64,000 nucleotides of DNA. Source: Bradyrhizobium septentrionale (GTDB lineage: Bacteria; Pseudomonadota; Alphaproteobacteria; Rhizobiales; Xanthobacteraceae). Made by a program: the position numbers and the translations under genes. The notes beneath the pieces are model-generated. The model made no database searches, had not been told where the DNA came from, and saw nothing but the letters and a program-made list of their open reading frames with translations. The stretch spans positions 4,544,501 to 4,608,500 of the forward strand of contig NZ_CP088285.1 of assembly GCF_011516645.4 (NCBI RefSeq), in the 5' to 3' direction. Shown in pieces: positions 37,753-46,347 of the stretch (positions are counted from its first letter, which is position 1; each line of letters begins with the position of its first letter).

Positions 37753-37974
37753 CGGTCAATGCCTCGCGGAGGAGCTGCGATACGGTCGTAGATTACCATA
37801 GACCAACCTGCGAGACGGTAGGCCGTTTCGAACTCTCCTTTGTCAGCGGCTCGAAGCGTTGCCCGCCCCACAAGAAATCCGGCACTGAGGCTAGAGCGCA
37901 CGGCCTCCATGCTGTGCATTAAGCATACGCGCCTACCGCGAGAGGACTGCGAGCGCGAATTGAAGTTACCGCTA

Positions 37975-38233
37975 GCTGCACTGGGCCAGCCGCTCCGCAA
38001 CAGATGCTTGTAGCCTTGATTAGCCATCCATCGGGCGCGGGCGAGATGCGTCTCATAGGCCCGGCGGGCGCGCTCCGGCTCGTGTGTGGGATCGATGCGC
38101 GACACTCCGCGACCTCGTGCCAGTCAGCGCCCTCTGCATCCGCGTCGAGCAGGCGCATATAGGTGACGGCGTGCTCCCGGTCGTAAGGGGGCAGGGTCTG
38201 ATCGGTCGGGGCCGTAGCGAGTGGCTTTTGCAT
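37975..38233 (-). pseudogene. DUF2285-like small protein, frameshifted
   Basis: From ATG 38233 the frame reads PYDREHAVTYMRLLDADAEG and ADWHEVAECR. After a frameshift near 38100 it continues RIDPTHEPERARRAYETH and LARARWMANQGYKHLLRSG. This resembles the small helical DUF2285-type proteins found on integrative elements of alphaproteobacteria. The identification is from memory of the pattern and moderate. Confidence 0.5.
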
Positions 38234-38333
38234 TTCCGTATTTCTCCCAAGGCCGGCGTAAGGTTGCGTGAGAACTTGGCGCGAATTGCGGCGCTGAGCG
38301 TGTCGCGCTCCCGTAGCCCGGAGGGCGACGGGC

Positions 38334-38737
38334 TCAGGCCCGGGCAGCCGGCGAGTTTTCCGGTTCTTGGTCCACCGTCAAGACAGTTGCGATCGCCGTC
38401 ACTACTGCCTCGGCAGCGCCGACGATCATACGGCTCGCGATGATGTGATAGATGTCGTTAAGCCAGACCGGCGCCGATTCCGCGATCGCGTCGCTATCAA
38501 AGCACTCTTGCGTCCAACGCGCTTGACCAAAACGCCTACGAATGGCGACAGGATCGCGATGATCACCGCCGACCCGGCAAGCACCGTCGGAACCAATATT
38601 TGCGCTTCCGGGTTCTGCGCAAGATCTTTCATCATAAACGGCAGGACTTGCGATACAGAACCACTCCAAAAATCGTCATCCATGGGGCAGATGTCAAAAT
38701 CCATCCCTGCAGCGACCTCGCCTGTCTTGTCATACAT
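38334..38737 (-). pseudogene. MFS transporter N-terminal remnant
   Basis: The minus strand from 38737 reads FWSGSVSQVLPFMMKDLAQN, AQILVPTVLAGSAVIIAILS and PFVGVLVKRVGRKSAL, with the MFS motif A-like GVLVKRVGRK. It then shifts frame into PVWLNDIYHIIASRMIVGAA and EAVVTAIATVLT. Only the first four helices or so remain. It lies about 130 bp downstream of the FAD monooxygenase on the same strand and probably imported its aromatic substrate. Confidence 0.65.
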
Positions 38738-38865
38738 TTCCCCCTCTCGTGACATACTTGTTGTGGGCCGAAGTGAGTACGGAGTTTGCGTTCGGTCCAC
38801 GGACGTGGCCCTGCCACCGCGGAATCGACGTCCGTCCCTTCCCAGCTGACTTCGCCTGCTTCCGA

Positions 38866-39999
38866 TCAGACGGGCGTAGCCAGAAACGCGTAGCCTTCAC
38901 GAAGAAGGCCCATCGAATGGTCCCGGCCATGCTCCGGTTTGCGCTCTTCCCGGCAAATGGCGTATGCGATGTCGTATACGCGACTGACCCTTTGCTCGCG
39001 CCGACGGCAATAGGTCACGAGCGAAGTCTCCAAGTCGTTGTTGCGATCCAGTTCCTGGGCAAGAACCAGTGCATCCTCGATTGCCATACCGCCGCCGGAT
39101 GTCATTTGCGGCGTCAACGAATGGGCCGCGTCGCCCAATAGCACGACACGGCCACGGTGCCAGGGGGCTGGCATCATCAAGACATCAAATGGGCGGTAAC
39201 TTATGTGCCTGTCTTCGCCGATCACCTTGGCAGCCGCGACCAGTTCGGGCGCCGTAAAGGGGGCGAGCAGTTTACGGAGATAGTCGCACACCTGATCTTG
39301 CGGAATACGAAGCTTTTCGTCCGTGCGTTCCAAGAAGAACAGATAGCACAGTTCCTTCGATAGCGGCAGCGCGCCAACTACCCGGCCCGTCGGAAGGCGA
39401 TATAGGACGAAGCCATTCATCGCCTCGGTGCGAAAAATCGTATAACGCCATACGCCTTGACCGGCGTAGTGCGGCTTGAACTCTTCGCCGAAGATGCTCT
39501 GGCGGATGTTGGAATAGGCACCATCCGCAGCGATCAGCAGGTCGGCGCGGTCCGTCTCGCCGTTCGATAGCTGAACCGTCACCCCTCCATCGTCCTGATC
39601 AATTCGGGTGACCGTTGTGTTGAAATCAATCTTCGCGCCGCCCTTCGTCGCAAAGTCTTCCAGGATCTGTCCCAGACGTGGCCGCATGATTCCCAGTGCG
39701 CCAGGACGATCGGCGTCCCAAATTCTTGGGGTGGACTGTTCGCTCAGAATCGTTCCTGCGCCATCGCGCACCGACACGATGTCCCAACCAAGGCCACCTT
39801 CAAGACACGCATCCACCAATCCCAGTTCGGCGAGTGCCCGCAAGGCGTTCCCCAGCAGCGTAATACCGGTGCCGATCCGGTCACGCTTGTCTCCCATTTC
39901 AATGACTCTGGTGGATACGCCGATCTGTTGAAGCGCATGGGCCACCGTCAAGCCGCCAATTCCGCCACCCACGATGAAAACCGTCTTCACCGCGCCCAT
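38866..39999 (-). CDS. FAD-dependent aromatic monooxygenase
   Basis: A 377-residue intact flavoprotein of the class A hydroxylase family (salicylate or 3-hydroxybenzoate hydroxylase-like). ATG 39999 follows AGGAGAGGAGGAAAC, a strong ribosome-binding site. Motifs: VGGGIGGLTVAHALQQIG for ADP binding, LLIAADGAYSNIRQSIFG with the DG motif, and GDAAHSLTPQMTSGGGMAIE for FAD ribityl binding. It would use NAD(P)H and O2 to hydroxylate an aromatic acid in the cytoplasm. The adjoining MFS transporter gene is broken. The exact substrate cannot be inferred. Confidence 0.9.
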   Translation of the reverse strand: MGAVKTVFIVGGGIGGLTVAHALQQIGVSTRVIEMGDKRDRIGTGITLLGNALRALAELGLVDACLEGGLGWDIVSVRDGAGTILSEQSTPRIWDADRPGALGIMRPRLGQILEDFATKGGAKIDFNTTVTRIDQDDGGVTVQLSNGETDRADLLIAADGAYSNIRQSIFGEEFKPHYAGQGVWRYTIFRTEAMNGFVLYRLPTGRVVGALPLSKELCYLFFLERTDEKLRIPQDQVCDYLRKLLAPFTAPELVAAAKVIGEDRHISYRPFDVLMMPAPWHRGRVVLLGDAAHSLTPQMTSGGGMAIEDALVLAQELDRNNDLETSLVTYCRRREQRVSRVYDIAYAICREERKPEHGRDHSMGLLREGYAFLATPV

Positions 40000-40188
40000 G
40001 TTTCCTCCTCTCCTTGTTGGCATTTTATTATCTTGGCGATCACACTTCGCGGGCGTCAACAACTCGGGTGCCAAAGAGGAGAGGAGCAAGCGACTCGCTT
40101 CTTCACAACGCGCCAGCTAACTGCTCGTGGAGCTTCCGGACATGCATGTTTCCAATCCGACGCTGTTGAATGAAAAATCAGACGTTGG

Positions 40189-40455
40189 CTAATGATGCCG
40201 AGGCCGTGAGGTGATTGGATCAATGTCATCGTCGTGAACCACGGCCAGTTCGCCAGCTTCCAAGCCGAGACTTTGCAACATTCCAGCTTCGAGCGGACGG
40301 TTAAGCATTGCGCCCTTTGCGACGCTATCTCTCATGGCCAGCTTTGCGGCTTTGCTCGGGTTTGCGACTGCGACCGCGTAAGTTATGTGCCTGTACCCGT
40401 CGTCGTCGTCATCGCCGTCTTCCTTGATGGCGACCGTCACTAACCAACCGTCCAT
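40189..40455 (-). CDS. Small paralogous hypothetical protein (DGW family), copy 2
   Basis: 88 residues from ATG 40455: MDGWLVTVAIKEDGDDDDDG, YRHITYAVAVANPSKAAKL, and a C-terminus GLEAGELAVVHDDDIDPI. It aligns over its whole length with copy 1 at 33.5 kb. The conserved blocks suggest a small alpha-beta domain. Intact and probably expressed as a single gene. Confidence 0.65.
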   Translation of the reverse strand: MDGWLVTVAIKEDGDDDDDGYRHITYAVAVANPSKAAKLAMRDSVAKGAMLNRPLEAGMLQSLGLEAGELAVVHDDDIDPITSRPRHH

Positions 40456-40610
40456 CCTGCCGCTCCGTGAGGCATTGGCCTACGAGCTAACGAGCCTCTG
40501 CCAGAGCCATCGAACATCCGTGACACGGGGCTAGCCGCGAGGTCGGGGCCGCGTGCGCCAGTCCGTTGATCAGGTCTCTTGCTTTCGAGACGTATCCGGT
40601 GACGACCTAG

Positions 40611-40805
40611 CAGGCTGTTGAAGAACTCAGCCGCGTTCGCAAACGAAGGCTGAATCGTCGCCATTGTGCATGTAGAAGTGACCGACGAGCCTGCCCGCGG
40701 TGCCGATCATAGCCCATCGGCGACCGCAGGCGGGGTCATTCTCGTCGTGCCCTTCCCATGAGAACTCCGCGCGGGCCGAACCGTCTCGCGCGCCGTAGCG
40801 GACAC
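40611..40805 (-). repeat. Solitary end of the passenger-carrying IS5 element
   Basis: About 195 bp nearly identical to the left end of the IS5-family element at 42079, starting CAGGCTGTTGAAGAACTCAG directly after CTAG (40607-40610). It includes the last 60 or so codons of the passenger gene (FSWEGHDENDPACGRRWAMI and FVCERG). Here the Trp codon that is a stop in the other copy is intact (GRRWAMIG). Homology ends near 40805, so this is a truncated copy. Confidence 0.85.
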
Positions 40806-40872
40806 CGCGCCCGATTGCCGGTAGACCGCGAACTATCGCTCCTTGCCGAGTCATCGTGTTCCCTGATCAAAC

Positions 40873-41154
40873 TTAATGGAGCTGGCGGGGCCAGATCAGC
40901 CAATCATGCGTGTCGTCCCATAGGGAACAAATCCCGCCTTTCACCATGCCGAGATCATCCAGTTGCTGTAGACTGAGTTCAGAATTCGCCAAGGCCACCC
41001 CGCCGAGACCGGCATCCAATGAGAATCGGGCGGCGCCGACATCCAGTGAAGCCTTGATGGCTTCGGTGGCGTTAGCCACCGCGACCGCATACGTTACGTG
41101 CCGAAGTTGGCCGCTTTCTATGTAGCCAATTGAAACCATCCAACCTGCTGCCAT
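40873..41154 (-). CDS. Small paralogous hypothetical protein (DGW family), copy 3
   Basis: 93 residues from ATG 41154: MAAGWMVSIGYIESGQLRHV, TYAVAVANATEAIKASLDVG, and a diverged C-terminus (LGMVKGGICSLWDDTHDW). The shared GW-x-V and RHVTYAVAVA blocks place it with the proteins at 33.5 and 40.2 kb, but it is the most divergent. Intact. Unknown function. Confidence 0.6.
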   Translation of the reverse strand: MAAGWMVSIGYIESGQLRHVTYAVAVANATEAIKASLDVGAARFSLDAGLGGVALANSELSLQQLDDLGMVKGGICSLWDDTHDWLIWPRQLH

Positions 41155-41282
41155 GTGTGCAATCCGATATGGAGACTGCCCCAGCTTACTCTGCGCCACT
41201 AAGCGCAAAGCGCACCTACCAATAGTGGGAGGTTGGAAGGGCCGGCTCCCTTAGGCTCGCAACCTCAAGAGGAGTGGCAGAT

Positions 41283-41503
41283 TTGACGAGCGAGAAGCGG
41301 ATCAGCGTCGAACGGCCGGCGATCCTGACGCGTCTCCGTCGAGTGCAGGCGTGGCGCAGGCACGGTTCCAGCGGATGCTAGACTAGCCGATCCCACATCG
41401 CCAGAATGATCCCGCGCGACACAAGTCCATCAAAGCCGCGCAGCACTACTTAGCCGTCTCGACGCGCGCCAAAATCATTCTGATGGGGCTGACAGAACGC
41501 TAG
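41283..41503 (+). pseudogene. SEKR-family small gene, copy 2, frameshifted
   Basis: From TTG 41283 the frame reads TSEKRISVERPAILTRLRRV, then QAWRRHGSSGC and a stop. The remaining part matches copy 1 in other frames, with nucleotide blocks such as AAGTCCATCAA and GCGCAGCACTAC conserved. It keeps the Trp codon lost in copy 1 but has one or more indels. Both copies are therefore broken, in different ways. Confidence 0.55.
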
Positions 41504-41757
41504 GCATATGGCTCCGTGGGCCGGACCCGCTTGCGTAGCGATCTCACGTCACGCTCGCGCCGAGAACGGCTCACTCGCGGTCAGAGTAGGGATGCACGTT
41601 GCCACCGCAATGCTGTCCGTTCGGGCTTAGAGGCCCCCAGAGGTACTGGCCCGTTCTTTTGAAGCGTCCACATAGGACACTGCCGCTGACTGACATACGC
41701 GAAGCGCTCTCCTGATCCGACATGTAATGGTGAGTATTATGTTCTGGACCGATTTTG

Positions 41758-41919
41758 ATGGCGTCGAGTTTTCTTGTAGGCTTAGCGGGGATATCGCTCG
41801 TCGCGCTGATCGTCAGCGTAAGTTGGGGTGAGCGTCCTACTTCTCGTGATGAGGACAATTTGGCCTCGGCGTGTAGCCTCTTCTTTTCGGGGGTCCGCGA
41901 AGTTGACTCTTCGCTTTGA
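41758..41919 (+). CDS. 53-residue membrane peptide
   Basis: From ATG 41758: MASSFLVGLAGISLVALIVS is one transmembrane helix, followed by a polar tail (WGERPTSRDEDNLASACSL). The ribosome-binding site is weak. Unknown family and moderate support. Confidence 0.4.
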   Translation: MASSFLVGLAGISLVALIVSVSWGERPTSRDEDNLASACSLFFSGVREVDSSL

Positions 41920-41991
41920 TGATGTGGAACAATTTACCACGGCTTGGTGCTCTTTCCGGGGCGTTGCGACCGTCCTTTTCAAGGTGGGACC

Positions 41992-42078
41992 ATGACGGAG
42001 GAACACCGCGATTGGACTCTCATCATCGTACTTCTGAGTATTGCCGGCGCAGTGCTGCTGGTTGAGCTTATGTTCTAG
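41992..42078 (+). CDS. 28-residue single-helix peptide ending at the IS5 target site
   Basis: MTEEHRDWTLIIVLLSIAGA, then VLLVELMF, forms one transmembrane helix after AAGGTGGGACC. Its stop TAG is part of the CTAG target duplication of the adjacent IS5-family element, so the insertion left its stop codon intact. Small and uncertain. Confidence 0.35.
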   Translation: MTEEHRDWTLIIVLLSIAGAVLLVELMF

Positions 42079-42094
42079 CAGGCTGTTGAAGAAC

Positions 42095-42439
42095 TCAGCC
42101 GCGTTCGCAAACGAAGGCTGAATCGTCGCCATTGTGTATGTAGAAGTGACCGACGAGCCTGCCCGCAGTGCCGATCATAGCTCATCCGCGACCGCAGGCG
42201 GGGTCATTCTCATCGTGCCCTTCCCATGAGAACTCCGCGCAGGCCGAACCGTCTCGCGCGCCGTAGCGGACATCGAGGAAGCCCTTCAGCGCACCGAAGG
42301 CAATTTCACCGTCGGACTTGCCCGTGAAGGTGAGATGCGCCTGTTCGACGAGGTCGAGGAAGTCGCCGTCCCAGTTGGCCATTTCGACGATGTGCCAACG
42401 GCCAGCAAAGGCCTTGGCGAAGCCGGGCACCTTGGCCAT
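42095..42439 (-). pseudogene. Passenger gene of the IS5-family element, one nonsense codon
   Basis: From ATG 42439: MAKVPGFAKAFAGRWHIVEM, FTGKSDGEIAFGALKGFLDV, AEFSWEGHDENDPACGRG, then TGA at 42184-42182 where the copy at 40.7 kb has TGG. The frame continues AMIGTAGRLVGHFYIHNGDD to FVCERG and TGA 42095, giving a 114-residue product if restored. It is a compact beta-rich domain of unknown function. The start overlaps the transposase stop, so the two are translationally coupled. Confidence 0.75.
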
Positions 42440-43521
42440 CAGCCGGCCTCCGCGATCAGCTTTGGCAGCCGCACCAGATTGTAGGCGGCGGCAGCGAAGG
42501 TAAAGGCCCATCCGACGCGTTCATGGCCACGGAAGCGGGTCTTCTCTTGCCCGGCGACCGTCTTGATCCAGCCGAATGCCTCCTCGATCCGCTTGCGGAT
42601 GCGCTGGCTGGCGGCATAGCCGCCGTGCCGGGTCGTTCGCCCGTCGATCGCAGAGCTGCGGCCGCTGGTGTTCTGCGCAACATGCGGCGTCACGTTCATC
42701 GAGCGCAGCTCGTTGACGAAGTCTTCTGCGTCGTAGGCTTTGTCGGCGCCAAGCGTGATCGCTGTCGGCCGGTCGGCACGCGGTTCGATCAGGTGCAGCG
42801 CGGCCACCCGTTCGGCATGCCCGTCGGCCCGCGTCAGGCAGGCGTCGACCAGCAGGCCGTGGCGGTTCTCCATCAGCCCATGCCCGATGAAGCACAGCTT
42901 CGTTTCCTTGTCCTTTCCCTTGCGGTAAAGCCTGGCATCCCGATCGGTGGTCGAAGCATGGGTGTCGTTCGAGCGCTTCTGGCCATGGAAGTCCGCTTCG
43001 GCATTGCGCCCGCCGCCTTGCGCCGGCGGCGCGCCAGAGCCTCTTCACGCTCTTCATCGAGGCCCAGGCCTCGATCAGCGTACCATCGACCGAGAAGTGA
43101 TCGCTCGACAGCAGCTTCTTCACCTTGGGCTGCGCCAGCACCGCCGCGAGGAACTCGGCCGCGATGTCGCCTTCCAGCAACCGGTCGCGGTTTTTCGAGA
43201 ACACCGAATGGTCCCAGGCTCCGTCGTCGACGCCAATTCCGACGAACCAGCGGAACAGCAGGTCGTATTCCAGCCGTTCGATCAAAAGCCGCTCCGAGCG
43301 GATCGAATAAACGCTTGCAACAGCATCGCCCGCAGCAGCTTCTCCGGCGGGATCGACGGCCGCCCAATCGGCGAATAGAGCGCGGCAAACTCGCGCTCCA
43401 GCGTCGACAGCGCCTCGTTCACGATCGTCCGGATCGCTCGCAGCGGATGGTCACGCCGCACCCGCGCCTCCAGATCGACGTAGCTGAACAGCTCGTCCGT
43501 TCGATTGTCGCCGCCGCGCAC
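42439..43521 (-). pseudogene. IS5-family transposase, frameshifted
   Basis: Three frames together carry the protein: FSYVDLEARVRRDHPLRAIR and GRPSIPPEKLLRAMLLQAF; then ERLEYDLLFRWFVGIGVDDG and FSVDGTLIEAWASMKSVK with catalytic Asp; then ENRHGLLVDACLTRADGHAE, LGADKAYDAEDFVNELR and RKRIEEAFGWIKTVAG with the remaining acids. Frameshifts lie near 43300 and 43020. The element cannot move on its own. Confidence 0.85.
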
Positions 43522-43800
43522 GCACCATCTCCGAATCTCGTCAGAGCCAATGAATCACGGTCGCTGGTCGGCGGCGAGCACCTTTTTCAATAGCCTGCTA
43601 GACCTTGACGGCTATTCGAACAGGTTTTTACCGGCATAAGGGGCCGTTGGCGTGACGCGGCCCGTTTCATTGTCTCGCCCTAGCCGGAGAGAATTAGGGC
43701 ATGTGTACATTCCGGCAATCAGCGATGATTTTTCGGAAGCGGAACGGGACGAACGCGTGCGAACGGACTCAATAGCTGGACTGAGACCGAAGAGCGCTTG

Positions 43801-44130
43801 CTAGTTGCGCTGCACGAGTCCGGGATGGATCACCGGCCCATAGCGCTCCAGTGCGGCGCCAACCTTCGAGGCTATCGAGATCGAGGGAGTCATGGTGTCA
43901 ATTCGCCCTGATTTCATCGTCGGCGGCGGCGGAGGTGGGACCATGGCGTCGCGGTGCTCGATAGCGTCGGCACGGAGATCGGGCGAGATGTTATTGGCGA
44001 GATGCCTCGCTGAGGAGCGGCCCAAGGCATCCAAAGTTCGCCGCTCTCCTTCGTCGATCCAGAATTTTCCCATTCGCCATATGCGACATAATATGCGCTC
44101 CGTGTACTGGTGGTTGGCAAAGTCGGTCAT
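43801..44130 (-). CDS. 109-residue hypothetical protein
   Basis: From ATG 44130: MTDFANHQYTERILCRIWRM, GKFWIDEGERRTLDALGRSS, then a run of seven prolines (VPPPPPPPT). Open without stops, but no family is recognised and no strong start signal is present. Confidence 0.35.
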   Translation of the reverse strand: MTDFANHQYTERILCRIWRMGKFWIDEGERRTLDALGRSSARHLANNISPDLRADAIEHRDAMVPPPPPPTMKSGRIDTMTPSISIASKVGAALERYGPVIHPGLVQRN

Positions 44131-44540
44131 TGCGACTGCCGAGCCGTTAACTCAGCCTCAGCTGAGCGCAGCGAGGCTCACGCTTGCTCCTGACAGTGGG
44201 CTGGCGGCTCTATGAGCATATCGAGGGTGGCGCGCTTCTCCGGTAAATGCGACGATCGCGGAGATGCTGCTGATCAGATCCGCGCTTCCGCCGCTCTCGG
44301 TTCCGGCGCGGTACGATGCATTCGGGGCGCCAAAGATTAGAGGGACCGGAAACGCATTCGTCCCGTCGTTAACGGCCGAGCAGACAGCGTTGAGGCAGTG
44401 GTGTTCCCACTCAGCGACGAGTCCTCTTACATTACCGGTTCAGAGATGGTAGTGGATCGTAGTCTCACGATCGGCGTCCCACAGAAATCTGAAGCGCTCG
44501 AGACTATTTTCTGATGGGGATCGAATGAATGTCGATTATG

Positions 44541-44795
44541 TCAGTTGCGACCACGTATCCAACGTACTATGTCGCTCGATCCGACTACGCGCCTTGGATA
44601 ATGTGGGTTTATCGTGCCAGCCAGTATGGTAGTCGAACTCGCGGGTGGACTGTTCAGCAGTTCGTCCGCGAATCTCTTCGCGTCAGCCTCACTTGGAAAG
44701 GTTCTGGTTTCTCGAATGGGGTATCGATTTGGCCCCTTCGACTGGTTGAAGGAAACATACCAAGTGTGTTTTAGCCATATCCTTTTCGTGCTCAT
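44541..44795 (-). CDS. 84-residue hypothetical protein
   Basis: From ATG 44795: MSTKRIWLKHTWYVSFNQSK, GPNRYPIRETRTFPSEADAK, RFADELLNSP, AGTINPHYPRRVVGSSDI. The regular pattern of an Arg-rich beta-hairpin followed by an amphipathic helix resembles a small-protein family I associate with Bradyrhizobium genomes. Intact; function unknown. Confidence 0.6.
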   Translation of the reverse strand: MSTKRIWLKHTWYVSFNQSKGPNRYPIRETRTFPSEADAKRFADELLNSPPASSTTILAGTINPHYPRRVVGSSDIVRWIRGRN

Positions 44796-45135
44796 CGGCC
44801 GATGATGACTTTATGCCTCAACGCATGTGATGCAGCCGGATCGGCACAGTTTTCAGTGACGATCATTAACTAGGGTGGTCATGCCCCATCAGCAGGTCAA
44901 TTGCGAGCATTGGTAGTTGATCGCTTGCGGCAATTGTCGTCGATGAGGGGCTTGACTATTTGGCAGGCCGTCGGATCGACCCAGCCCAGAAGGGCGGCCA
45001 GAAGATCAGGTTACACCGGCAGACCTGACCACGTCCCGCGCCGCTGAAGCCTGGACAGGTTCAGGCCACGCCTGCTGATGTCCTCAAGCTGAAATATGCC
45101 CCCCAGGATGCGACGCAGCCGGCGGGAGCGAAGCA

Positions 45136-46110
45136 ATGAGGTATCCGCTGTCTAACGCAGCCCCGATGCTTGGCTCGCTGGCGCCATGCGCGGCCCACGC
45201 TCAGAAAAACACGCCCGAGCCGATCCTGCGGGTGACGCTCGATCCGCCCTGCGTCGTGGTGAGACAGGCCGCCACGCAGCGGATCGAGGTGCTGGCGCCG
45301 AACTACATGACGGCGCCGCCCAAGCTGCCAGAGTTCCAACCGTCAAATGCCCTGACGCGCCTGCTGCGCAGCCCCAATGAGAGCGAAGAGCGCGACGGCC
45401 TCACTTATGGCGGCGTCCGGTTCGAATTCGCGATCCATCCGCAGGAGCCGGGCAGTTATGCGATCTCTGGTCTGACGATCGTCGCCAAATACGCGGTCGA
45501 TCCGCCGGCCACACGCGAGGCAACGCTCACGCTCCCCCGGATCGCATTTCAGCCCTTCATCCCGCATGTGGCATCCGATCTGCCCTTCCTCGCTGCAGGC
45601 AGTCTGTCGATCGCGCTGACCATCAATCGCTCGTCGGATCAGCTCGAGACCGGGAATGCCGTGACGCGAACCGTCACTATCGAGGACCGAGGGCATTCCG
45701 ACGATGCTGTTGTCGCCGGCGAAATTTGCTGTCCGAGACGGGCTCATGCTCTACCCCGCTCAATCGTCGCTTCAGACGTCGGCGCGCAAAGAATCTACGT
45801 GACGCATTTCGATGCGGTGACCTGCATATCGAGGCAAACCCGTCAGCGAGCGGCGCATCGCCGGTTGGTACGTCCGGCGCACGCCGGTCGTGAGGCGTAT
45901 TGCGCGACGTGTTCGCGCGCGACTGGCTGCAACAGTTCGAACCGGTCGCGCCACGCATGCGATCGAGGCATTGCGGCTCGCTGCCCACGATCCTGTACTC
46001 GACGCCGAGATCAGCGTGGTCGAGCGCGCGCTCTTCCGCGGCAGCCGTTCAAAGCGATTCTGGAGAAGGACAGCAGGGCGCTTGCCGCCAGCGGCGAGAA
46101 GGGCCTGGTG
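45136..46110 (+). pseudogene. BatD-like protein, decayed
   Basis: The first 190 codons read EPILRVTLDPPCVVVRQAAT, IEVLAPNYMTAPPKLPEFQP, GVRFEFAIHPQEPGSYAISG and ATREATLTLPRIAFQPFIP, the Ig-like domains of BatD/oxygen-tolerance-type membrane proteins. Frameshifts follow near 45690. The C-terminal motif appears in another frame (EISVVERALFRGSRSKRF). The transmembrane helix region is lost. In intact form BatD belongs to the Bat operon with MoxR ATPase and VWA proteins, none of which is here. Confidence 0.6.
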
Positions 46111-46347
46111 CAGATTAATGGCGGTGCCGTATGCCGGCATGACCACCGATGCGTTCGCAAGCTCAGTGCGCGGCTGGCTCGGACGGCTCAGTTGCGGTGC
46201 CAGTTTGGAGGCTACGACGGCAAGATCCAAAACTGCCTGCCGATCACCAAAGTCTGGAACTACACGGTTCGGCTCTACCGGGCGACGATGGCAATTGCCC
46301 GAGGCAAAACCGGCGGACTGAATACGCAAGGAGGTGATGCGAAATGA
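46110..46347 (+). pseudogene. Fused scraps of HAD-like and DUF1214-like genes
   Basis: In one frame 46118-46170 reads VPYAGMTTDAFASSVRGWL, like the cap region of HAD-type phosphatases. In another, 46205-46290 reads FGGYDGKIQNCLPITKVWN and YTVRLYR, then WQLPEAKPAD in a third, which is the C-terminus of DUF1254/DUF1214 proteins. These are gene ends brought together by deletions. They run into the ribosome-binding site of the next gene. Confidence 0.5.
46328..46338 (+). promoter_or_regulatory. Near-perfect Shine-Dalgarno of the alcohol dehydrogenase
   Basis: AAGGAGGTGAT is complementary to the 3' end of 16S rRNA over about 11 bases and ends 5 bp before ATG 46344. It is among the strongest ribosome-binding sites in the window. 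Confidence 0.85.

Larger units (their letters stand above)
42079..43597 (-). mobile_element. IS5-family element with a passenger gene
   Basis: A 1519-bp element with ends CAGGCTGTTGAAGAA (left) and CAGGCTATTGAAAAA (right, minus strand), flanked by CTAG duplications (42075-42078 and 43598-43601), a typical IS5/IS1031 target. Beside a frameshifted transposase it contains a second gene that overlaps the transposase stop (TGATG) and ends inside the left terminus. A truncated second copy of the same end lies at 40611-40805. Confidence 0.85.

Noticed and set aside
40440..42132. Minus-strand frames starting MATIQPSFANAAEFFNSLL at 40664 and 42132
   Set aside because: Both start inside the IS5-family terminus and read outward into unrelated flanks. 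The shared start reflects the shared IS end, not a gene family.
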